Positions 35,713 to 47,860 of a DNA stretch of 64,000 bases are shown in pieces (the stretch's first letter is position 1; every line of letters starts with the position of its first letter). A program made the translations under genes and the position numbers. The notes below the pieces were generated by a model. The model was given only the letters and a program-made list of their open reading frames with translations. It did no database searches and had not been told where the DNA came from. Source of the DNA: Thinopyrum elongatum (taxonomy: Eukaryota; Streptophyta; Magnoliopsida; Poales; Poaceae); the NCBI GenBank assembly GCA_011799875.1, contig CM022299.1, positions 217,185,018-217,249,017 on the forward strand, given 5' to 3'.

Positions 35713-37815
35713 CTCAAAGCATGTTAGCAGGCCTTGAACAAAGTTGTTCAGTCCGGAATGAATGGACCGAACACCCTGTATAACCGCACCCATAAGGGTA
35801 TGATGCTCGTCGATGACGGCAGAGTTGCTCACCAACTCCGCCAGCGCGTCCGGCCAGCCCACCGCCTCCCGAGTTGAGGTGTCCGGCGCAGATGCCGGAC
35901 CCCCGGCACCTTCCCCATCGAAAGGAGGAATTGGCTCCCTCGGGGGCTCGGGAGCCAAATGCGGTAGGGGTTCAGATGATCCTGATCCCCTCCCCGCGTT
36001 AGCCAGGAGGGATGCATCCCCCTGGTCTTCAAAGACCGAGTCATCGGCCTCGGCTATGGTGGCATCGATGTCCTGCCCTGCGTTCGGAGGAGGAGGGTCT
36101 TTCGCGACAGCACCTCCCAACTTCTTCGGGGATTAGAGGAGGTGCGGAACGTGAACCACTGTCCGCCAGTTTGGCGGGCGGGGACGTCCCCTCCGAGGTT
36201 TGCTCGGCAGGGTGGTCACGCGGAGGGCTGCACCATCAAGAAATAATCAATCTACGTTCTACCAGGAACTACTGAAGAATAAGGCAATTGAAAATGCCAT
36301 GGTATGTACTAGCCGCAGGGGGCTTAACCCTGGGATTCCTCTCCGAAACCTTTTTGGACGCTTCAGACCCCTCGTCAGAGTCCGAGCTGTCAGACAGGAC
36401 CAGCTTAGGCCGGCACCGTCTCTTCGGGGCCAGAGAAGGTTGAACCTCCTCGACGTCGCTGGACGCCACCCTTTTCTTAGAGTGCGAGGAGGCGCTTTCC
36501 TCCTCATCCTCATCCTCGTCCCCCTCCTGTATGGATGGGGCCGTTGTGTCTCTGGACTGGCTGTCTGGACGGGCTCTACGACAGAGGCCCTCCCTGGCTT
36601 CCGGCACCTCCGTCTTCTTGCCCTTCTTGTCGGGCGCCTTGTACGGCACCACGACCAATAGCTTCTCTAGGTGTTCGAATCGGGGACCTTCTGGCAGCGG
36701 TGCTGGGCCGCTTATCTTCTCGGCCTTGGTGAGCCAGCCATGCAAAATCCACATAAAGAAGTTCAGATCCAATCATATGGTGCGAGTATTCGAACTCGTG
36801 ATGAGACAAATGCTTCTCACCTTCTTGAGAGGGGTCGCAGTGTCAAGGCCGATGTCCTCCTCCTCGACCAGCCAGTCCTTCTGTGGCTTGAATAGCAGAA
36901 CCCACACTTTCTTGTGGGTCGTGCCAAAAAGATGTTGCACGGTGGATGGATCTTCAGGGTCATACTCCCACATTGGCTTGGCCCTCTCCTACAGGGGAGG
37001 AGTCGACGCTTGAACATGATTTGGATCACATTAACCAGCTTCGTGTCGGCCTCCATTACGCTGATGACGCATTTCTGCAGTGCCTTCAAGTCGTCAGTGG
37101 GCCCCTAGTCCGGGCTCTTGGTGGTCCACGAGGCCAGCCTGGTAGGGGGTCCGGATCTGAATGTGGGAGCCGTCGCCCAGCTGGCTCCTCTTAGCTCGGT
37201 GATGTAGAACCATTCCTTTTGCCACACCTTAACGTCGTCGATAAACTTGCCCTCTGGCCATGGGACCCGCGTCAGTTTGCTAATCATGGCCCCGCCGCAG
37301 TCTGCATGCTGGCCGCCAACCACCTTGGGCTTGATGTTGAACACCTTCAGCCATAGGCCGAAGTGTGGTTGGACTCGGAGGAGAGCTTCGCAGAAGATGA
37401 TGAAAGACGAGTTGTGGAGGAGGGAGTTGGGGGCTAGATCGTGAAAATCTAGAACATAAAAGAACATCAACCCCCACACAAAGGGGTGTAGGGGAAATCC
37501 AAGCCCCCTAAGGAAATGGGGGAGGAATACGACCCTTTCGCCCGCCCTGGGCGTGGGGACGATCTGGCCCGCTTCGGGGGCCCGATGAGCAATGTCGGTC
37601 AACAAGTAGCCTGCCTCCTTCAACTTCATGATGTCGCTATCTGTGACAATGGAGGAGTCCCACTTCCCGTTGGCGCCGGATCCGGCCATGGCTGAAGGGG
37701 ACAGGGTGGGATTTGCCGTGGAAGTAGAGAAAAGGGGCGCTAGAGCTCTGAATATCTGCGTGACCGGAAGGTGGAATAAGGTGTGGGATGCTGATTGTTG
37801 TAGCTCCCCCTTCAT
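35713..37815 (-). pseudogene. E6 antisense gene (gypsy-type N-terminal domain protein), broken
   Basis: Minus-strand gene, opposite to the + strand E6 LTR. It starts at 37815 and reaches the domain GERVVFLPHFLRGLGFPLHP, then LDFHDLAPN and PHFGLWLKVFNIK. From memory this is the grass 'putative gypsy type transposon' domain (Pfam PF04195). A TAG at 37105-37107 and a later frameshift break it. Splice donors that keep known exon ends are visible: GTGAGA after PLKKV (donor at 36820-36819) and GTAAGT after LLTCFE (35712-35711). Middle exons are acidic with a run of basic residues (KRRCRPK, possible nuclear signal). The last visible exon ends at 35713 and the rest is lost. Function unknown; its layout parallels the E9 antisense gene. 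Confidence 0.75.
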
Positions 37816-38260
37816 AGGCTGTTGACACCACTAGCTCCTTTTTCACGCCGTTGGCTTCTCCACTTCCTGATACACTCGCAATGTTATGTGCGGGATGGAT
37901 AATCGAAATCATTGATCATATCCCCTGAAAGGCGGGGCACGATCCCCACCTTGATGAGAAGTGTCAAACATGGGTGGGCCTCAAGCCATGCTCCGAGAAA
38001 TACAAACCGCTCGGCGTTATGGCCGGATGTGACTCTTCGTTGAAAGAGAAAAAGTTGTCAGATGAAGGTACTGTTTACACTTGAACGGGATTTTGTTATT
38101 CCCTTCGTTGTTAAGTAAAACTGTCATTTCAGATTTCGGACATCACTTGGCTCCGAACATGAACAAAGCACACTGAAGAACTCGCCTCACAAGCCGAATA
38201 TTGTTGCGTGAGCGGATGACGGATACAAGCCTTGGCGTTGGAGGCAAGTTCGGGGGCTAC
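37816..38260 (+). other. E6 spacer between antisense gene and 3' LTR
   Basis: About 445 bp upstream of the antisense gene start and just before the 3' LTR. It ends in GTTCGGGGGCTAC, a purine/G-rich tract that primes plus-strand synthesis in many Tat-type elements. I see no clear TATA box for the antisense gene. Confidence 0.6.
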
Positions 38261-38709
38261 TGAGGGAGTTATGGACTAAGGGGTCCTCAGGGCGCCGGCC
38301 CATTGAATATGGGCCAGACTGGTGAAGCCGCATAGCGACAGGAGATCTATGAAGCCATGGTGTGCCCTCCAAGTCAAGGATAGGCAAGATCTCTTTACTC
38401 CTTATTGTAATCTATCTCCGGTAACCCTAACCCTACCGGGGTCTATATAAACTGAGGGTTGCAGTCTTTAGGGCTAGAGCTGTATTCATCACCTCATCAC
38501 CTTAGGGTTTAGCTCATGCTGATCTTGAGGTAGATCTACTATGTAACCATACTATACATCTAATACAATCAAGCAGGACGTAGGGTATTACCTCTTCGAG
38601 AGGGCCCGAACCTAGGTAAACACCGTGTTCATCGTCCCTTGTTCCCCATTGATCCTGGATCCACAGCTCAGGACCCCTACCCCGAGGTCTGCCAGTTTTG
38701 ACACCGACA
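38261..38709 (+). repeat. E6 3' LTR (449 bp), Tat type
   Basis: Starts TGAGGGAGTTATGG after a G-rich tract and ends TTTGACACCGACA. It contains CTATATAAAC (TATA box, about 38443-38451) after CCCTAACCCTACCGG. The sequence CAAGCAGGACGTAGGGTATT and the terminal CCGACA are typical of wheat Tat-type LTRs, from memory. The 5' LTR and the front of E6 are absent. Confidence 0.82.
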
Positions 38710-39154
38710 CCCACCCCCTTGGGCACGCCTACAGGGCTTGTGGGTCCCACATGGTTCCCCCTCACTTATGCGAGCACCCATCCACTTCGTCTTCCTCTAG
38801 AAAAAATCCCACCATTGCTCAAACCCGTGTTCTTGCTCATTTTGCTGCCATTTTCGATCTCCTTGCTCGAAACACCATTTTCGAAACTGTTTCGGGGGAT
38901 TGTTCTTCGGTACGTGACTCCTCCAATGGTACAATTAGTTTTTGTTCTGGTGCTTTATATATTGCAAATTTTTGCTGCTGTGGTGACCTTGTTCTTGAGC
39001 TTGCATGCCAAATTTATATCGTCTAAAGTAGTTTTGTTGCATGATATAGCCTCTAAACACTTGTGGGAGTAGTTGCTATCAATCTTGTTGAGTTTGGTTT
39101 ACTTTTATTTTGAGTCACTAAAAATTTCAAAACAATTCACAAGAAAGAAAAACC
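38710..39154 (+). other. E7 leader region
   Basis: Sequence after the E6 LTR and before the E7 ORF. It resembles the leader of Athila-type grass elements (pyrimidine-rich start, CTCAAACCCGTGTTCTTGC). No primer binding site is left, so E7 is truncated at its left end where E6 begins. Confidence 0.5.
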
Positions 39155-40186
39155 ATGAAGAGATGGTTAAGGGGCCCTTCGAGCCGGAATTCAGAGGGAA
39201 ATGAGAATGAGGAGAAGAAGAAGCCCAAGTACAACCTTCCTCACACTGCGGATGTTCGGCCATGTGAATGGCCAAGTGATGCATTCTTGAGGGAGATAGA
39301 AATTTATGATGATTTCTATTATTTGGCGGAGAATGTCGGCATCAGCGCCTTCCTCCAAGATAAGTGTGATCAATACCTCCTACTCACTAATACCTTCATG
39401 CAAAATTTTCACTTTCATTCTAGGAAGGATCCTCCCATGGTAGAATTTCACTTGTATGATGTGCCCAAGCGAATGACACTTTATGATTTTTGCGATGTTT
39501 TCAAAATACCTTATGAGGGCAGCATCAGTGAACCATGTCCTAGGGATGTGGAGGATTTCATTGATGAAATTACTGTGGGGGAAGAGAGAGGAGTGTCGGA
39601 AGCGAGAGTGGCTAGTTTACATTTTCCTATTTTACGCTATTATTCATTATTTGCCGGGAGATGTTTGATTGGTCGTGGGGAGAGTTGAGGCCTCAGTGCC
39701 CCTGACCTTGCCATTTTGCGCCATGCTTTATATTCTGATAGAACTTTTAGTTTGGGTGCTATTGTTGCTCGACGGTTGAACACGAACCGCTTGAAGGGTG
39801 CTATTTTTGGAGGTGTCTATGCTTCCTGCCTTGCTAGACATTTTGAGATACCCATTAGGCACGATGAGGAGGAGGAGATGTTGTTACCCACTAAATATTT
39901 AAACTATTCCAGTATGGTAGCACATGATTTTATTAAGAAATATGATGAAAAGATGCTCCTCTACAACCTAGTATTTAGTCAGGGTACTTGTGAGATTATT
40001 ACCTTGTTTGCTTCTTCTTTGTTCGATATTCATTCAGGAAGGTACAATATTATGCCCGAGGACATCTACAGATTTTGGGGTCTTTCACAACCCCCAGCAC
40101 CTGAGCCAACACCAGTTCCTGATCCATATCCAGAGCCAGTTTATCAGTGGGAGCCACAGGAGCTCGCCAACCAGTGGAACCCTTAG
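39155..40186 (+). pseudogene. E7 ORF, Athila ORF1-like protein with one internal stop
   Basis: Starts MKRWLRGPSSRNSEGNENEE (basic then acidic N terminus). It continues for 177 codons to TGA at 39686-39688, then in the same frame for a further 166 codons to 40186. Landmarks are VEFHLYDVPKRMTLYDFC, LHFPILRYYSLFAGRCLIG, then after the stop LNTNRLKGAIFGGVYASCL and a proline-rich tail. This resembles the plant 'retrotransposon ORF-1' (Athila) protein family, from memory. No gag knuckle, RT or integrase is present. With the stop removed the frame would be about 343 codons. E7 is non-autonomous and its product's role is unknown. Confidence 0.7.
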
Positions 40187-42294
40187 GACCCTCCGCCGTA
40201 TCGCGAAGAGGGTTATTTCCAGCCGTGGCACTAGACCAACTTAGGCCTAAAGCCTAAGCTTGGGGGAGTACGTATCTCTCACCGACATTACATTCACGTT
40301 CACACACTCATTCCAGTTGTCGGTGTTCATACTTTTTCATTGTATTATCCATGTTAGTTTATTTTTCTCGCTTTCTTCTTGTGTGTTTGAAAAACTTTGA
40401 GAAAATCAAAAAAATTAGTTATTTCTTCTTTTTAGTTTTTCTTTCTAGGTTAAAGATTTCTCGTTCTTCTTTTGCTTGTTTGGAGCTTTCCCGTGTAAAT
40501 AGTTTTTCTCGTTTTCGTTTAACTTTCTTCAGAAAAACAAAAACTCCAAAAACATTTCAGTGTGTTTCTTTGAAATTCTTTTTCTTTCTCTTTGGGTCGT
40601 AAGGAGAAGACCACGATGAAAATGCTAAGTGGCTCTCATATGCATTATTGATCTAAGAAAGAGCCCATATTACCTTGTCTTCTCCTTTGAATAAATGTTT
40701 GGAGATTCCAGCTTAGTCCAATGCACGTGCACTCTTATTATTATTCACATCGTTCGGTCGCACAAGTGAAAGGCAATAATGACGATATATGATGGAATGA
40801 TTGAGATGGAGAAAAGCTGGTATGAACTCGACCTATTTTATTTTGTAAATATGATTAGCTCATCGTTCCTGATTCAGCCCATTATGAATAAAACATGTTT
40901 GCAATGACAATTAGAGATTATAGTTACTCATGCCATGCTTAGTTAGCTAGGAGTGGATAATGGTTTGTCTTGTGTGCCAACATGCAATTTAAAATGGTTG
41001 TGATGTAGTATGATAGGATGGTATCCTCCTTTGAATGATTTAAGTGGCTTGACTTGGCACATGCTCACGCATGTAGTTGAATCAAAAACAACATAGCCTC
41101 CACGATATTTATGTTCATGGTGATTTATATCCTACTCATACTTGCACTCAATGTTGATTAATCTCAATGCATGTTTATGACCGTTGTCACTCCTCAATCT
41201 TTTGCAAGCCTTCACTTGTACTAAGCCGGAATACTGCTTGTGCATCCACTTCCTTCAACCCAAAGTTATTCCATATGAGTCCACCATACCTACCTATATG
41301 CGGTATTTACCTGCCGTTCCAAGTAAATTTGCATGTGCCAAACTCTAAACCTTCAAATAATAATCTGTTTTGTATGCCCGAATCGCTCATGTAGCAACTG
41401 GGGGCTGTCTATATCTCCATGCTAGGTGGGTTATTCTCACGATGAGTGTTTATTCACTTGTCATTCACGAGAAAGTGGTTGGTAATCGGGATGCCCAGTT
41501 CCATGCTCAAAATCAAATCAAAATATAATAATAATAAAAACTCCCCGAGGACTGTTCTTGGTATGGACGGTACCCGTGGATTCGGCTAGCCGTGGAGTGT
41601 GATTGTTGGTGTAGGGGGAGTAAAAACTTTACCATTCTGTTTGGGAATGACCTATAATGTATCTAGCATGGAAGATAGTGAGATCTCTTGGTTGTTATGT
41701 TGACAATGAAAGCATGCCGCTCAAAATTATATTTATCTTTGTTTTAAAAGCTCCGAGCTCTGGCACCTCTATAAATCCCTACTTCCCTCTGTGAATGGCC
41801 TATCTATTTACTTTTATTATTGAGTCATCATCTTCTTATAAAAAGCACCAGCTAGAGAGCACTACTGTCATTTGTATGCTTTGTTATTAATTGATGTTGA
41901 GTATGAGTGTGACTGGATCTCTTTTGCCATGAATTATAATGTCTAGTCAGTCCTTGATCTTCAGGGGTGCTCTGCATTTATGTTTTGCGGTCTCATAAAG
42001 GGCTAGCGAGATACCATTTTGTCATATTATATCATGATTGTTTTGAAAAAGTGTTGTCATCCAAGATTTATTATTATTGCTCGCTAGTTGATTATGCCAT
42101 TGATATGAGTAAATGTGAGACCTAAATTTCATTGTGAATATGGTTAGTTCATAATCTTTGCTGAAAACCTGAATACTGGCTATACATATTTGCAACAACA
42201 AGATCAAACAGAGTTTGTAAAAGTTTTTCTTTGTCACTTTCAGTTTGTCAACTGAATTGCTTGAGGACAAGCAATGGGTTAAGCTTGGGGGAGT
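40187..42294 (+). other. E7 noncoding interior, 3' half
   Basis: AT-rich sequence with no credible ORF; short frames such as 40351-40602 lie in T-rich DNA. It ends GGTTAAGCTTGGGGGAGT, the polypurine tract of Athila-type elements, directly before the LTR. Confidence 0.65.
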
Positions 42295-42956
42295 TGATAT
42301 GTCTCCATCGTATCTACTTTTGCAAACTCTTTTGCCCTTATTTTGGACATTAATTTGCATGATTTGAATGGAACTAACCCGGACTGACGCTGTTTTCAGC
42401 AGAATTGCCATGGTGTTATTTTTGTGCAGAAATCAAAGTTCTCGGATTGACCTGAAAATTTGCAGAGAATATTTTTGGAATATATAAAAAATACTGGGGC
42501 AAGAATTAACCAGAGGGGGTCCACCCAGAGGCCACAAGCCTGGCTGGGGCGCACCTAGAGGGCTTGTGGCCCCCCTGGACCTCCTCCGACCTTGACTCCA
42601 ACTCTATATAACCCTATTCGGGGAGAAGAAAATCAAAGATAAGGATTCATCATGTTTTACGATACGGAACCGTTGCCGCCTCCTGTTCTTCATTGGGATG
42701 GCTGATCTGGAGTCCGTTCGGGGCTTCGGAGAGGGGGATTTGTCGCCATCATCATCACCAACCTTCCTCCATCACCAATTTCATGATGTTCACTGCCGGG
42801 AGTGAGTAATTCCTTCGTAGGCTTGCTGGACGGTGATGTGTTGGATGAGATTTATCATGTAATCGAGTTAGTCTTGTTACGGTTTGATCCCTAGTATCCA
42901 CTATGTTGTGAGATTGATGTTGCTATGAGTTTGCTATGCTTAATGCTTGTCACTAG
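42295..42956 (+). repeat. E7 3' LTR, truncated by the E8 insertion (662 bp present)
   Basis: Starts TGATATGTCTCCATCG, related at its beginning to the E3 LTR. A TATA box CTCTATATAACC lies at about 42602-42613 after a GC-rich stretch. It breaks off at 42956 where the E8 LTR starts; the rest is expected on the far side of E8, outside the window. Confidence 0.8.
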
Positions 42957-45900
42957 TGTGACGCCTCCAGCTCAATCATGCACTAATCATACACGCAAAT
43001 GCACATGATCAAGCCTAAGCACCCACGGGAAGATATCACAACACAACTCTAAAACATAAATAAAGTCATACAAGCTTTATATTACAAGCCAGGGGCCTCG
43101 AGGGCTCGAATACATAAGCTTGCGTACAAGCGTCAGCGGAAGCATCAGATATCTGAGTACAGATATAAAAGAAAACATAGAAAGGCCCTTAGAAGGCGGG
43201 GCAAAAGAAAACACTACGATCGAAAGGCGCATGCCTCCTGCCTGGGACCCTACGAACCTACTCCTGGTCGTCGGCCAACTCGTAGAAATATCCAACCTCG
43301 GGGTAGCAGTAGCGATCGTTGGCGGGGGCAGCTGTATCCGGGGCTCCGTCATCTGGTTGCATCAAAAGGGATATGGGGGAAAAGAAAGCAAAGTAACCGT
43401 GAGTACTCATCCGAAGTACTCAGCAAGCAAGGATCTACACTACATATGCAACATTATCAAAGGAAGGCTGTATATGTGGACTGGGCTGTAGAAATGCCAG
43501 AATAGAGAGAAGGCTTAGTCCTATCGAAGACTAGCATCTTCAGAGGTCTTGCAGCATTAGAAGAGTGTAGATTAGTACCGTATAAAGTAGTAGTATCATT
43601 AAGTCTCATCCTCACACAGAGATCCTTTCTCGACTTCCTTCGAGAAAGCAATCCCAGAGCCATGCAGTCATCAACCTTGTCCTGAGATCCCTTCTCGACT
43701 CCCTGCGAGAAGCAATCCCAGAGCCATAGTATCCAATTCTAGTTGTATCGATCGAGATACAATTCCGAGTGTCCGTTACCGAGGATCCAGCTATGCATAG
43801 ATTAGTTCTTCCCTGCAGGGGTGCACCAACTTACCCACCACGCTCGCTTAACTCCGACCGGACACACTTTCAGGGTCATGCCCGGCCTCGGCCAAACGAC
43901 ACACCGCAGCCCTACCTAAAGCTCACCAGAGAGGTCCCCGTCGGTCAACATCCTAAGCGCTCAGAGGACTTGGGTCATCGCCCTGTGCACTCCAAGTCGT
44001 TGCGTGCAGGGGGAAGCCGGGCACCAGGGGGGCGCCGGTCTGTCCTGGCCGCAATGCTGAACTAGACGTCTGACAGAGCTTTCAGCTGATGCATACGATG
44101 CAGAGTGCCCATAACTTTTCCCACGTGATGGTTAGTGCTATTGGGCCAAAGGCCCACTCGAATCAAATATACAAATCGTAGTGTGTTGGCAGTGCGGTAA
44201 CGAGTAGAGACTCACGATCGATGTGACCCCGTCGCCCCGTCTTGTGGACTTGCGGCAAGGGCCAAGAATGCCTGGCCACACCTCGTATTCTCACTCGGGC
44301 ACCATCTAGGTCAACCCGTCTTCACATCACACACGGGTACCCCTCAGGGTTGACCCGCCTTCCAAGTAACAGTGTAAAGTCCACTTATCCGTGTGTCCAT
44401 AACATCAAGGGAATCCGAGGTATCACCCTCGTTGGGTTCCTACTCGATGTATCCGTCAAGGTGAACTCGGAGGAATCACCCTCGATGGGTTCACACTTGA
44501 GGTGTTGCACGACAGCGTCGTTATCAGAAGTGGGGAAGGAGGAATCACCCTCGATGACCACGACCAAATAGCTACTCTACAGAGTTAACATCAGAAGTGC
44601 TACAAGAGGTTTCACCCTCAACACTCGATAGTAATGTTGCAGTGTCGTTACAACTAAGGGGGTGATGTGCGGTACCGGGGCCTGGTCTTCGATCCCGTTG
44701 ATCGGGTCTTCTGATAATCCAGCGGGTCAGTCGGGACAAGTGGGGTCACTGATAGGTCTCTACCCAGCCTATACTAGACAGTTTAGGATAAGCAGGTAAG
44801 GTTTCAATAGCAGGTTACAATAAACAGGCTATGCATCGGAATAAGTAAAGCAGTAGTAGCAGCAGTTTCTAATGCAAGCATGAGAGAGAAAGAATAGGCG
44901 ATATTGGTATGCTCAAGGGGGGGTGCTTGCCTGGTTGCTCGGCGGCAAAGGCAGGGTCATTAGTGGGGTCGTTGATCTCCGGAGCTGCGTCAGTCTCGGG
45001 GACTACGTCGGTACCGGAATCTACCGGAAAGAAGTAACAGAGGGGAACACAATAAATAATAGAGCAATCAAAGCATCACAAAGCGTAGCATGGCAAATAC
45101 GCAGTGCTAGGGGTGACCTAACGTATGGTTGCACGTCACCGAGGAAGGGGGAATCCATCCGGGAATGTTTTCCCGGTTCCGAACATTTGTCAAATAGATG
45201 GCCGGAGGGGAACGGTTCCATGTTCGGATAGTTAGGGATGTGTGACGGACGAACGGACCGCGTATTCGGATTTGTCTCGAAATTCTGAGCAACTTTCATG
45301 TACAAAGTTTTTCGATTTGAGCTACGGATTATTTTATATGATTTTCTAAAGATTTTAGCATTTTCTGGAATTATTTCAATTATTTTAATCCAACATTATC
45401 CAGAACAGTACGGGGGTGACGTCAGCATGATGTAGAGGTGATGTCAGCGGTCAACGGAGGCTGACCAGGTCAAACCTGACGTGTGGGACCCACATGTCAG
45501 CCTCTGTTAGTTTATTAGGATTAATTTAACTAACTACTGATTAATTAGGGGTGCGGGGTCCACTGGTCAGTGAGTGATTTAACTAATTAAGCTAATTAAC
45601 AATTTAATTAATAGTTTATCTATTTATAAAATCATTTAACGGGGTGGGACCCACATGTCAGTGGGCCATCGTGCCCAGTCAGCGCGCTGACTGGTCAACG
45701 GACCCCACTGGGGCCCAGTGCCAGTGGCTATGGGGGTGGGGCCCGCGTCCTTGTCGGCGGGTGGCACCGGAGGCATGCCGGTGAACGCCGGACGGGGCAG
45801 AGAACTCCGGCGAGCCCGGAAATCCTCTGTGATCCACCGTTTCGAGCGCGGTCTGGTCCTCTGGAACGGGCGGACGATGCCGCATCCGGTGGTGGGGTGC

Positions 45901-46630
45901 ACGGCGGCGGGGGTGGCCGGAGCTGAGCAGTGCGACGGCGATGGCGGATGGCGATTTCGGGTGGCGATCGAGGATGGCGTTGCAGCGTGCAAACGAGCGA
46001 GGCGATGAGCTGGGGATGTTCTGCGCAGCACTGCGAGCAGGATGGACACGGCCGCGTGACCAAATGGTCACCGGAAGCTCATCGGCGGCGAGTCCCGCGG
46101 CGTTCAGTACGGACGTGGTCATAGCGGCAGCAACAACTAAGGAGAGCGAGCAGGGAGAGGAGGGATCGACGCGCATGCTTACAGCGGTCCTATAGGTGAG
46201 CATAGCGAGCTCGGGGAGGGGTCGTAGATGGCGAATCGATGCGGCGATCACCGGAGCCCGTACGAGGAGGAAGAGCTCGGGGAGGCGGTTACGGTGGCTC
46301 CGAGCTTGAATGGAGAGGCACAGGAGATGCAGTCGAGGACGGGGAACGCTTCGGGCATGGTGGAGCGGCAATCGGGGCACGGTGGACGCGAGGTTTACGG
46401 TAGCAGCGCCATGGACGCGCACTGGGGAGAGAGGAGAGGTGGTGGCGAGGGGAGAGTGAGGCGAGGGAGGGTTCAGAGGTGTCCGCGGGGGTGTTCTTAT
46501 CTGCACGGCGTAGGCGAGGCCGCTGTCAACCGCGGGGAGGGGGGCCAGGGGGTGCGGCGAACGCGCGCACACCAGGTGCTCGACAGCGAGCCCTGGCATG
46601 AGCAGTAGAAAGGGGACGGGGTGGCGAGGT
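42957..46630 (-). repeat. E8 chromovirus 3' LTR, left piece
   Basis: Plus TGTGACGCCTCC is the minus-strand end of the LTR. With the right piece (60136-60651) the LTR is about 4.19 kb. The edge could be 42957 or 42959; 42957 is preferred because TGTGACGCC pairs with TGTAACACC at the other end. A GC-rich block at 45640-46620 gives long overlapping frames (45679-46701 and others) that are not accepted as genes. E9 is inserted at 46630/46631. Confidence 0.85.
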
Positions 46631-47569
46631 TGTCGGGGCATGACACCTATGGGATCCCGAGAGACCCCTTTACGATTCGGCGGGGGGAGAGGTATATGCA
46701 AAGAGCGGAACCAGTGATCGACGCGGGAAGTTTTTACCCAGGTTCGGGCCGCTGATCAGCGTAAAACCCTACTCCTGCTTTGTGTTCTTATTAATGTTCT
46801 TGAGCCCAGCCTTCAGGAGCGCTCGCTATGAACAGTACGTTCAAAGAGCAGCTACGCATGCAGAATGGGCCAGAAGTTCTCCTCCTCTGTAGCAGTTGCC
46901 TTGCGCCTCCTTTTATATGCTCAAAGGGGTCACCACAGTGGCAAAATGTACATACATTGAGGTGTAAAGTAGCTACAGGGTATCATACCTAACCCCTGAC
47001 AGATTAGGACAAACGCATTTAATGCACCGTGAGGTGTCCGTTTAGGTGTCCTCACTTTCTTGGGGATGGAAAAAGGGGCCATCCCATCAGCACCGCTTAA
47101 GCTCTCCTCCACTGGCGCGTTGCCACACATCCAGAGAAGGACCCAGAATGTCAGGCTTGTTACTGTGTCGAAGTGGTGGCACAGTGGCAGAATCTTGCCG
47201 GGCGTCGAATCTCGCCGGGCACCAAGCTTTGATGGGCGCCAAGCCTTGCCGGACGCCAAGCCTTGCTGGGCGCCATGCCTTGCCGGATGCCAAGCCTTGC
47301 CGGACGCCAGGCCTTGCCGGGCGCCAAGCCTTGCCGGGCGCCGAGCCTTGCAGGCTCCGCAGGCCACCCCGTCAAGATCTTGCCGGGGAAGCTAGCCTTC
47401 GGATTCCAGCTCTTCTTATCCGCTGATCCTCAGATCTCTGACTTGATGATTTCTTTGGTGGCTTGAATCGACCTCGAGCTGTTTCCCGGCAAGCCTTGCC
47501 GCGAGGATGGCTATAACTGCCCGTGCACAAGTACGGGGTACTAGTGGCCCAATACTTAGTACACCGACA
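46631..47569 (-). repeat. E9 3' LTR (939 bp)
   Basis: Minus-strand TATA box (TATAAAAGG) at about 46909-46917. Contains ten units of the 17 bp minisatellite. The first bases to the right (GGAGCCCTCGGGCC) are the polypurine tract when read on the minus strand. Confidence 0.94.
47193..47360. repeat. 17 bp minisatellite in the E9 3' LTR, about 10 units
   Basis: Unit close to CCTTGCCGGGCGCCAAG, with edge units more diverged. The 17 bp period rotates through all frames and opens spurious repetitive ORFs on both strands. Confidence 0.92.
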
Positions 47570-47804
47570 GGAGCCCTCGGGCCTAGGCCATACACGAGTG
47601 CGAGGCGTTGTTCGGCTAGGCCCAAACAGTGCACGGGCACGCGTGGCAGGGGATTAATTGCTCATAAATATCTTGTTTTACTGTGCCCCCCACTACATGC
47701 ACCGAGCGCGCGACGTGGGAAGCGTGCCTCAAAGGCTGCAACTGCAACGCGCCCATAGAGGCGCATTCACATTGGGGAATAAAAGAGGCGGCCCCGCTCC
47801 TTCC

Positions 47805-47860
47805 CCATAAAAAGGAGAAGCCGCAGAGGCACACGCCTATTTACCCCCCTCTTCTTCTCA
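47805..47860 (+). promoter_or_regulatory. Candidate promoter of the E9 antisense gene
   Basis: CCATAAAAAGG at 47805-47815 is TATA-like. About 30 bases on is a pyrimidine patch (CCCCCCTCTTCTTCTC, about 47845-47859), where plant transcripts often start. The gene's ATG is 113 bases further on. It lies outside the LTR, so the antisense gene may have its own promoter. This is inferred from sequence only. Confidence 0.5.

Noticed and set aside
45679..46701. 340-codon minus-strand frame
   Set aside because: Crosses the E8/E9 insertion boundary at 46630, so it cannot be an old gene; composition reflects the GC-rich LTR block.
47046..47426. Repetitive frames such as LAGRQALPGAKPCR repeats on + and - strands (also at 59590-60091)
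   Set aside because: Translation of the 17 bp minisatellite, which is open in several frames at once.
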